Below are positions 42,959 through 49,496 of a stretch of 64,000 nucleotides of DNA, piece after piece. The notes under the pieces are model-generated. The model was not told the origin of the DNA. It was given only the letters and a program-made list of their open reading frames with translations, and searched no databases. The DNA lies in NCBI RefSeq assembly GCF_001646665.1, contig NZ_LWBU01000169.1, positions 235,308-299,307 of the forward strand, read 5' to 3'. Made by a program: the position numbers and the translations under genes. Position 1 is the stretch's first letter, and the number at the start of each line of letters is the position of its first letter. This stretch comes from Streptomyces noursei (GTDB taxonomy: Bacteria > Actinomycetota > Actinomycetes > Streptomycetales > Streptomycetaceae).

Positions 42959-43819
42959 GTGGCGGGATGGCGGTGCGAGGGGTTGCGGTGGCCGGGCGGG
43001 GAGCCCGTGCTGCGCTGGGAGGGCGGTCGGGCCGGGCCGCTGGCGTACGGGCGGGAGATCGGGTTCCGGGTGGTGGGGGAGCGCCGGTGCGTCGGGGCGC
43101 GGGGCAACCCGTGTCCGGTGCGGGCCGTCGTCGGTGGACGGAGTTCCGGTGGGCGGTGCCCGGAGTGTGCGCGGCTGGACCGGGTGGGGTCCGTGGCGGC
43201 GGACGGGATCGCCGACGACCCCAGGGTCTACCGGGTGTACCTCGCCTGGTTCGGCCCCGGCATGGTCAAGGTGGGGATCACGGCCGAGGAGCGGGGCGGG
43301 GCCCGGCTGCGGGAGCAGGGGGCCGTCGCGTACGGCTGGCTGGGGCGCGGGCCGCTGATGGCGGCGCGGCGGACCGAGGAGGTGCTCGGCAGCGCGCTGG
43401 GGGTGCCCGACCGGATCCCGTACGCCGCCAAGCGTGCCGCGCGCGTGGGGCTGCCGGGCGAGGCGGAGCGGGCGGCGGAGGTGGCGGAGCTGCACGGGCG
43501 CGCCATGGGCGTGCCCGGCTGGGCGGACACGCTGGAGCCGGTGGAGCCGCGGGTGGTCGACCATGCCGGGCTGTTCGGGCTCGACCGGGTGGACCGGGTC
43601 GACGGGGTGGTCGGCGCCCTGGTGGACGGCGGGTGCGTGCGGGGGACCCTCACCGCCGCCGCCGGGCCGGATCTGCACCTGGAGGACCCCGACGGGCGGG
43701 CGCTGGTGCTCGACACCCGGCTGATCACCGGGTGGGAGCTGGTGGCGGCGGGGAGCGGGGCGCGGACGACCGTGCCCGTCACCGTGCTGCCGCCGGGCGT
43801 GCAGGACGGCCTCTTCTGA
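42959..43819 (+). CDS. DUF2797 protein with GIY-YIG-like segment
   Basis: 286 residues. A four-Cys zinc site is likely (RRCVGARGNPCPV then GRCPECARL). Next comes VYRVYLAWFGPGMVKVGITAEERGGARLREQG, whose spacing of YL, KVGIT and R resembles the GIY-YIG nuclease core; whether it cuts DNA is unknown. The C-terminal third has no recognised motif. GTG 42959 is chosen because a TACGGT box lies six bases upstream; ATG 42929 is upstream of that box. Confidence 0.75.
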   Translation: MAGWRCEGLRWPGGEPVLRWEGGRAGPLAYGREIGFRVVGERRCVGARGNPCPVRAVVGGRSSGGRCPECARLDRVGSVAADGIADDPRVYRVYLAWFGPGMVKVGITAEERGGARLREQGAVAYGWLGRGPLMAARRTEEVLGSALGVPDRIPYAAKRAARVGLPGEAERAAEVAELHGRAMGVPGWADTLEPVEPRVVDHAGLFGLDRVDRVDGVVGALVDGGCVRGTLTAAAGPDLHLEDPDGRALVLDTRLITGWELVAAGSGARTTVPVTVLPPGVQDGLF

Positions 43820-44008
43820 CGCGCGCCCCAGCCCGCAGTGGCCCGGGCATCGGGTCCCGGCCGGAAGGGGCCGGGGCCGGCGGGTCCCCGGGCCGGCGCG
43901 TCCCCGGGAAGGCGGGTCCCAAGTGAAGGCACGTCCCGGGTAAAGACTCGGATCCCGATCTCCGGAGGACCTGGACAGCGCCCGCGCCCCCGGCGGAGGG
44001 TGAGCCGC

Positions 44009-44347
44009 ATGAGCGATCACCTGATCGGCGGCATCGAACCGCCCTACTACACCGTCGTGTTCACCTCCGTACGCACCGGGGACGACGAGGAGGCGTACGC
44101 GGAGACGGCGCGGCGCATGGAGGAGCTGGTGCGGGACGTCCCCGGCTTCCTCGGCTACGAGTCGGCCCGCACACCCGGCGGCATCGGCATCACGGTCGGG
44201 TACTTCAGGGACGAGGAGGCCATAGCCGCCTGGCGGGCGGACGCCGAGCACCAGGGGGCGATGCGGCGCGGCCGTGCGGACTGGTACGAGCGGTACTCCG
44301 TGCACGTGGGCCGGGTCGAGCGGAGCTACCGCTTTGACCACCGGTGA
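44009..44347 (+). CDS. Antibiotic biosynthesis monooxygenase (ABM) domain protein
   Basis: 112 residues, a dimeric alpha-beta barrel monomer: YYTVVFTSVRTGDDE, ARRMEELVRDVPGFLGYESART, ITVGYFRDEEAIAAWRADAEHQ. The pattern W...H at the end of the third helix is typical for these proteins. Activity is not predictable; many are haem- or quinone-related oxygenases. GGAGG lies 11 bases before ATG 44009. It overlaps the amidohydrolase start by 14 bases. Confidence 0.8.
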   Translation: MSDHLIGGIEPPYYTVVFTSVRTGDDEEAYAETARRMEELVRDVPGFLGYESARTPGGIGITVGYFRDEEAIAAWRADAEHQGAMRRGRADWYERYSVHVGRVERSYRFDHR

Positions 44348-45266
44348 CGAGGCGGAGCGGATCCGGGCGTTCTGGGGGCGGCTCGGGCTGCCCGGGCTCG
44401 TCGACGTGCACACGCACTTCATGCCGGAGCGGGTGCTGCGCAAGGTGTGGGCCTACTTCGACGCGGTGGGGCCGCTGACGGGGACGCCGTGGCCCATCAC
44501 GTACCGGGAGGAGGAGGACCGGCGGGTCGAGCTGCTGCGGGAGTTCGGGGTGGTGGGCTTCACGTCGATGGTCTATCCGCACAAGGCCGGGATGGCGGAG
44601 TGGCTCAACGCGTGGGCGGCGGACTTCGCCGGGCGGGTCGACGGGTGCCTGCGCACGGCCACGCTGTTCCCGGAGGAGGGCGTGGAGGGGTACGTCGCCG
44701 ACGCGGTCGCCACCGGGGCGCGGGTGTTCAAGGCGCACGTCCAGGTCGGTGGCTACGACCCGAACGACCCGCTGCTGGACGGCGCGTGGGGCGCGCTGGC
44801 CGAGGCCGGCGTACCGGTCGTGACCCACTGCGGTTCCGGGCCGGCGCCCGGCAGGCACACCGGGCCCGGTCCGGTCGCGCGGCTGCTGGCCCGCCACCCG
44901 CGGCTGCGGCTGGTCGTCGCGCACATGGGGCTGCCCGAGTACGGCGACTTCCTCGACCTCGCCGAGCGGTACCCGGACGTGCGGCTGGACACGACGATGG
45001 CGTTCACGGACTTCAGCGAGCGCATGGCGCCGTTCCCGGTGGAGGAGCGGGGGCGGCTCCTGGACCTCGGGGACCGCATCCTGCTGGGGAGCGACTTCCC
45101 CAACATCCCCTACGGCTACCTCGACCAGCTGCGTGCCCTGGAGCGGCTGGGGCTGGGGGACGACTGGCTCAGGGCGGTCTGCCACGACAACGGCGCCCGG
45201 CTGTTCCCCGGGCTTTCTCAGGAGATTCACAGAGAGGGGAAAGGCTGCTCTCAGCGGTCCGCGTGA
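44334..45266 (+). CDS. Amidohydrolase-family protein
   Basis: 310 residues from TTG 44334 (GGAG nine bases upstream), overlapping the ABM gene. The Amidohydrolase_2 fold is indicated by DVHTHFMPE (HxH metal ligands), VVTHCGSGPAPG, VVAHMGLPEYGDFLDLA and LLGSDFPNIPYG with the final Asp. The last about 20 residues (after FPGLSQ) look unrelated to the family. Probably decarboxylates or hydrolyses an aromatic compound; the substrate is not evident. Confidence 0.82.
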   Translation: MTTGDEAERIRAFWGRLGLPGLVDVHTHFMPERVLRKVWAYFDAVGPLTGTPWPITYREEEDRRVELLREFGVVGFTSMVYPHKAGMAEWLNAWAADFAGRVDGCLRTATLFPEEGVEGYVADAVATGARVFKAHVQVGGYDPNDPLLDGAWGALAEAGVPVVTHCGSGPAPGRHTGPGPVARLLARHPRLRLVVAHMGLPEYGDFLDLAERYPDVRLDTTMAFTDFSERMAPFPVEERGRLLDLGDRILLGSDFPNIPYGYLDQLRALERLGLGDDWLRAVCHDNGARLFPGLSQEIHREGKGCSQRSA

Positions 45267-45276
45267 TCGTCGGAGC

Positions 45277-46059
45277 ATGACCGTCTCCTCGCCCCAAGGG
45301 CGCACCGAACCGTCCGGCACCACGGAAGACGCCGTCCGCGTGCTCGTCGTGGACGACGAGGACCCGCTCGCCGAGCTGCTGTCCATGGCCCTGCGGTACG
45401 AGGGGTGGGAGGTGCGCAGCGCCGGTGACGTCGCCGGAGCGGTGCGCGCGGCGCGGGACTTCCGGCCGGACGCCCTGGTGCTGGACGTGACACTGCCCGG
45501 CGGGGGCGGGCCGGACGGGACGGGCAGGGCGGAGGGGACGGGCAGGGCGGACGGGGTCTCGGCGCTCGGCCGGCTGCGGCGCGAACTGCCGGACGTGCCG
45601 GTGCTGTTCCTCACCGCGAGGGACGCGGCGGCGGACCGGATCGCCGGGCTGACGGCGGGCGGCGACGACCACCTCACCAAGCCGTTCGGCCTGGAGGAGG
45701 TGGTGGCCCGGCTGCGCGGGCTGATCCGGCGGTCCGGGGCCGCGCCGGAGCGGGCCGCGTCGCTGCTGGTCGTCGGGGACCTGGTGCTCGACGAGGACAG
45801 CCACGAGGTGTCCCGGGCCGGGCGGGCGGTCCACCTGACCGCCACGGAGTTCGAACTGCTGCGGTTCCTCATGCGCAACCCCCGGCGGGTGCTGAGCAAG
45901 GCGCAGATCCTCGACCGGGTGTGGAGCTACGACTTCGGCGGCCGGGCCAACGTGGTCGAGCTCTACATCTCGTACCTGCGCAAGAAGATCGACGCGGGGC
46001 ACCCGCCGATGATCCACACCCGGAGGGGCGCGGGGTACCTGATCAAGCCGGCCGGATGA
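45277..46059 (+). CDS. OmpR/TrcR-type response regulator
   Basis: 260 residues. The receiver has VVDDED, phospho-acceptor Asp in LVLDVTLP, FLTARD and Lys in LTKPFG; the C-terminal winged helix has LTATEFELLRFLMRNPRRVLSKAQILDRVW and YLRKKID...RGAGYLI. Between the phospho-Asp and the fourth helix sits an extra Gly-rich repeat (TGRAEG TGRADG) encoded by an 18-bp duplication at 45516-45551. GGAG is close to ATG 45277. The kinase that should follow is missing; an ATG overlaps the stop (ATGA) but the frame ends after 44 codons. Confidence 0.88.
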   Translation: MTVSSPQGRTEPSGTTEDAVRVLVVDDEDPLAELLSMALRYEGWEVRSAGDVAGAVRAARDFRPDALVLDVTLPGGGGPDGTGRAEGTGRADGVSALGRLRRELPDVPVLFLTARDAAADRIAGLTAGGDDHLTKPFGLEEVVARLRGLIRRSGAAPERAASLLVVGDLVLDEDSHEVSRAGRAVHLTATEFELLRFLMRNPRRVLSKAQILDRVWSYDFGGRANVVELYISYLRKKIDAGHPPMIHTRRGAGYLIKPAG

Positions 46060-46190
46060 GGGGCCCGCTCGCCGGAGCCCGACCGGTCCACAGGCGGTCA
46101 CAGGCGGCACAGGCCGGTTCGGGCGGCACAGGCGGCCGAAAAAGCGTTATACAGCGTACGGCGTTCACTTGTACGGTGTACGAGACCTAG
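46056..46190 (+). pseudogene. Probable remnant of the cognate sensor-kinase gene start
   Basis: A 44-codon frame begins with ATG 46056 overlapping the regulator stop in the ATGA arrangement usual for regulator-kinase operons. It starts MRGPLAGARPVHRR, then runs through CACAGGCGG repeats and stops at TAG 46188. No membrane span or kinase domain follows. I infer that the kinase body has been lost. Confidence 0.4.
46089..46137. repeat. CACAGGCGG repeat
   Basis: Four copies of CACAGG(C)CGG spaced by about ten bases, two in direct tandem at 46089. They lie at the likely junction between the regulator and the efflux cassette. Confidence 0.6.
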
Positions 46191-46208
46191 TCCCGTACAC
46201 CGTACAAG
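46168..46208. promoter_or_regulatory. 15-bp perfect inverted repeat, efflux operator
   Basis: CTTGTACGGTGTACG (46168-46182) and its exact complement CGTACACCGTACAAG (46194-46208), with an 11-base spacer. It overlaps the transcription start region of the MFS gene and touches its ribosome site AAGGAG. A -35 TTCACT (46164) and -10 TAGTCC (46188) with 18-base spacer are possible. The TetR regulator two genes on is the natural ligand. Confidence 0.75.
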
Positions 46209-46219
46209 GAGCTTTGCGC

Positions 46220-47740
46220 ATGACGGCGACCACCGCCGACCAGGGCCGGAAGCCCCCCGCCGCCACGACCGGCGGCGGTCACCCGCAGCGCTGGCTGATC
46301 CTCGGCGTGATCTGCCTCGCCCAGCTCACCGTGCTGCTCGACAACACCGTCCTCAGCGTCGCCATCCCCTCCCTCACCACGGAGCTCGACGCCTCCACCG
46401 CCGACATTCAGTGGATGATCAACGCCTACTCCCTGGTCCAGTCCGGGCTGCTCCTCACCGCCGGCAACGCCGCCGACCGCTACGGCCGCCGCAAGATGCT
46501 GCTCACCGGCCTCGCGCTGTTCGGCATCGGCTCGCTGGCCGCCGGGCTCGCCCAGTCCTCCGCCCAGCTGATCGCCGCCCGTGCCGGCATGGGCGTCGGC
46601 GGCGCGCTGCTGATGACCACCACGCTCGCGGTCGTCGTGCAGGTCTTCGACGACACCGAACGCGTCAAGGCCATCGCCCTGTGGTCCACCGTCAGTTCGC
46701 TCGGCTTCGCGGCCGGTCCGCTGCTCGGCGGGTTCGTGCTGGACCACTTCTGGTGGGGCGCGATCTTCCTGATCAACATCCCGGTGGCGCTCATCGGTCT
46801 GGTCGCCGTCGCCGCCCTCGTACCCGAGTCCAAGCACAAGCAGGGGGACCGGCCGGACCTCGCCGGTGCCGTGCTCTCCACCATCGGCATGACGGCGGTG
46901 GTGTACGCCATCATCTCCGGGCCCGAACACGGCTGGACCTCCGGCCCGGTCCTCGCCTCCGCCGCGCTCGGCGCCGTGGTCCTCGCCGCCTTCGCGCTGT
47001 GGGAGCTGCACACCCCGTACCCCATGCTCGACATGCACTTCTTCCGCAACCAGCGGTTCGTCGGCGCCGTCGCGGGCGCCATCCTGGTCGCCTTCGGAAT
47101 GACCGGATCGCTCTTCCTGCTCACCCAGCACCTGCAGTTCGTGCTCGGGTACGGGCCGCTCGACGCGGGTCTGCGCACCGCGCCGCTCGCCCTCACCGTC
47201 GTCGTGCTGAACATGACCGGTGTCGGCGCCCGCCTGCTGCCCAGGCTCGGCACGCCCGGGACCATCGCCATCGGCATGGCCCTGGTCGCGGCCGGTCTCG
47301 CCGCCATCGCCGTCCTCGGCGGGGCGCACGGCTACGGCGGCATGCTGCTCGGGCTCGTCGTCATGGGCGCGGGCGTCGCGCTGTCCATGCCCGCCATGGC
47401 CAACGCCATCATGAGCGCCATCCCGCCGGAGAAGGCCGGGGTGGGCGCCGGGATCAACGGCACGCTCGCCGAGTTCGGCAACGGGCTGGGCGTCGCCGTC
47501 CTCGGCGCCGTGCTCAACTCCCGGTTCGCCGCGCTGGTCACCGTGTCGGCCGCCTCCCTGCCGGCCGCGCTCGCCGCCGCCGACGGCCCGGCCGAACGGG
47601 CCAGGATCTCCGACGCGTTCGCCTCCGGTCTGGAGACCAGCCAGTTGGTCGGCGCGGCGGCGGTCCTGGCGGGCGGCCTGCTGGCTGCGGCGCTGCTGCG
47701 GCGGGCCGAGCGCGCCGACGCGGCCCCCGCCACGGCATAG
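46220..47740 (+). CDS. MFS drug transporter (DHA2/EmrB-QacA type)
   Basis: 506 residues with 14 hydrophobic segments. The motif D1-like LTVLLDNTVLSVAIPSL in span 1, motif A GNAADRYGRRKML after span 2 and motif C-like GPLLGGFVLDHF in span 5 mark a 14-span proton-driven multidrug exporter. AAGGAG lies nine bases before ATG 46220. It is followed by a TetR gene 29 bases later, and its promoter holds a 15-bp palindrome, so it is probably induced by its own substrate. Confidence 0.92.
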   Translation: MTATTADQGRKPPAATTGGGHPQRWLILGVICLAQLTVLLDNTVLSVAIPSLTTELDASTADIQWMINAYSLVQSGLLLTAGNAADRYGRRKMLLTGLALFGIGSLAAGLAQSSAQLIAARAGMGVGGALLMTTTLAVVVQVFDDTERVKAIALWSTVSSLGFAAGPLLGGFVLDHFWWGAIFLINIPVALIGLVAVAALVPESKHKQGDRPDLAGAVLSTIGMTAVVYAIISGPEHGWTSGPVLASAALGAVVLAAFALWELHTPYPMLDMHFFRNQRFVGAVAGAILVAFGMTGSLFLLTQHLQFVLGYGPLDAGLRTAPLALTVVVLNMTGVGARLLPRLGTPGTIAIGMALVAAGLAAIAVLGGAHGYGGMLLGLVVMGAGVALSMPAMANAIMSAIPPEKAGVGAGINGTLAEFGNGLGVAVLGAVLNSRFAALVTVSAASLPAALAAADGPAERARISDAFASGLETSQLVGAAAVLAGGLLAAALLRRAERADAAPATA

Positions 47741-47769
47741 CATCGGGCCAGGAGCGAGGAGGAAAGCCC

Positions 47770-48516
47770 ATGGTGTCGGCGCGACGGACGAGCGTGTGGC
47801 TGGAGGGCAAGTCGCCCCGGGCGCGGAAGGCCGAGCAGCCGTCCGGACTCGACCGCGAGAAGATCACCGAGGCGGCGGTCCGGCTGCTCGACACCGAGGG
47901 CCTGGCCCGGTTCTCGATGCGCAAGCTCGCGGCCGGGCTGAACGTCACCGCGATGTCGGTCTACTGGTACGTCGACACCAAGGACGACCTCCTGGAGCTG
48001 GCGCTCGACCGGGTGGTGGGCGAGCTGCCCATTCCGGACCCCGCCTCCGGGGCGGACTGGCGCGACCGGCTCCGGGAGCTGGCCGCGTCCTACCGGGCCC
48101 TCTTCGTCGCCCACCCGTGGGCGTCCTCGCTGGTCGGCCACTTCCTCAACATCGGCCCCCGCTCGATGGAGTTCGGCCGCACGGCCCAGCAGGTGATCGC
48201 CGACACCGGGCTGCCGCTGCACCTCCAGAGCGCCGCGCTCTCCTCGGTGTTCCAGTTCGTCTACGGCTTCGGCACCGTCGAGGGCCAGTTCCGGCAGCGC
48301 TGCGAGGAAGCCGGGATGAGCCAGGACGAGTACTTCCGGCACGCCATGGGCGCTTTCCGGGACCAGCCCGCGTACGGCGAGGACTACGAGCGGGCCGAGC
48401 GGATAATGGCGGCCCGGGGCGGCGACACCGTGGAGGAGATGCGGGACCGGGACTTCCGGTTCGCGCTGGAGGTGCAGATCGCGGGCATCGAGGCCATGGT
48501 GGCCAGGGGCGCCTGA
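47770..48516 (+). CDS. TetR-family repressor (TetR_C-type)
   Basis: 248 residues. The helix-turn-helix is near residues 35-75 (ITEAAVRLLDTEGLARFSMRKLAAGLNVTAMSVYWYVDTKDDLLELALD), where the YWYV in the recognition helix is typical of the TetR(C) class. The C-terminal ligand domain is all helical. It is cotranscribed with the exporter and very probably binds the palindrome at 46168-46208. Confidence 0.9.
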   Translation: MVSARRTSVWLEGKSPRARKAEQPSGLDREKITEAAVRLLDTEGLARFSMRKLAAGLNVTAMSVYWYVDTKDDLLELALDRVVGELPIPDPASGADWRDRLRELAASYRALFVAHPWASSLVGHFLNIGPRSMEFGRTAQQVIADTGLPLHLQSAALSSVFQFVYGFGTVEGQFRQRCEEAGMSQDEYFRHAMGAFRDQPAYGEDYERAERIMAARGGDTVEEMRDRDFRFALEVQIAGIEAMVARGA

Positions 48517-48570
48517 GCGGCGGCGCCGAGCCGGGGGGAGTCCCCCTTCCCGTACCGGCCGCCGTGCCGC

Positions 48571-49389
48571 TCAGCCCTGCGGCAGCGCGTCCCCCTGCAC
48601 CGCCTGGACGTCCAGCTCCACCCGCAGGGTCGTGCCGATCGCGGATATCCCCGCCTGCACCACCTGGTTGTAGTTCATGGCGAAGTCCTCCCGGTGCAGC
48701 CGGGCCGTGGCCCGGAACGCCGCCCGCACCCCGCCCCAGGGGTCCGGCCCGGTCCCCAGGTACGTCAGGTCGAGGTCCACGTCCCGTACGACACCGCGCA
48801 GGGACAGCGCACCGTGCACGGTCCAGCGGTCGGGTCCGGCGGGCGCGAGGCCGTGGCTCCGGTAGGTGATCTCGGGGTGGGCGTCCACGTCCAGGAAGTC
48901 GGGCGACCTCAGGTGCTCGTCCCGCAGCGCGTTGCCCGTGTCGATGGACCCGGCCGCCAGCACGGCTTCCACCCGCGAGGCGGCGAGGTCCGGCGAGATC
49001 TCGATCCGCCCGCCGAAGTCGGTGAACCGGCCGTGCACGCTGGAGATGCCCAGGTGCTGGGCGACCGCGCCCACGGACGAGTGCGCCGGGTCCAGCGTCC
49101 ACACGCCCGGCGGGGGCAGCTCGACACCGCCCGCCCGGGCCAGGACCACCGTGCCGACCTCGGCCCGGCCGCTCGCCGTCACCAGCGCGGTGGACGCCGC
49201 CGGGGCGTACCCGACCGCCGTCACGATCACCGTGTACGGGCCGGGGGCCAGGGGCGTGTCCGCGACGACGGTGCCCCCGGTGTCGGCCTCGGCCCGCAGC
49301 ACCTGCGCGCCGGTCATGTCGGTCACGGTCACCACGGCGTGCTGGACGGCCCAGCCGTCGCGGGTGCGTACCTGTGCGTGCAGTCCCAT
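48571..49389 (-). CDS. YceI-like protein with N-terminal carboxypeptidase-regulatory domain
   Basis: 272 residues. Residues about 1-88 form a beta-sandwich of the CarboxypepD-regulatory-like type (VTVTDMTGAQVLRAEADTGGTVVADTPLAPGPYTVIVTAVGYAP), and about 95-268 are a YceI lipocalin-like domain (WTLDPAHSSVGAVAQHLGISSVHGRF, IDTGNALRDEHLRSPDFLDVDAHP). YceI proteins bind isoprenoid quinones or other lipids. No signal peptide is seen. The same beta-sandwich is present three times at the C-terminus of the neighbouring MFS protein, which suggests shared ancestry. Confidence 0.85.
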   Translation of the reverse strand: MGLHAQVRTRDGWAVQHAVVTVTDMTGAQVLRAEADTGGTVVADTPLAPGPYTVIVTAVGYAPAASTALVTASGRAEVGTVVLARAGGVELPPPGVWTLDPAHSSVGAVAQHLGISSVHGRFTDFGGRIEISPDLAASRVEAVLAAGSIDTGNALRDEHLRSPDFLDVDAHPEITYRSHGLAPAGPDRWTVHGALSLRGVVRDVDLDLTYLGTGPDPWGGVRAAFRATARLHREDFAMNYNQVVQAGISAIGTTLRVELDVQAVQGDALPQG

Positions 49390-49416
49390 TCCGGTCTCTC
49401 TCCTCGTACGGCAAGA

Positions 49417-49448
49417 GGGGCGGCAGGCCGTCCCCTGCCTGCCGCCCC
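49417..49448. terminator. Hairpin between MFS and YceI genes
   Basis: GGGGCGGCAGGC (49417-49428) pairs with GCCTGCCGCCCC (49437-49448), eight-base loop. It may end or attenuate transcription after the MFS gene. Confidence 0.65.
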
Positions 49449-49496
49449 ACCCGGCCGCGCCTCCGCTCGACGCGCGGCCGGGGTCCTCGGGCCCGG

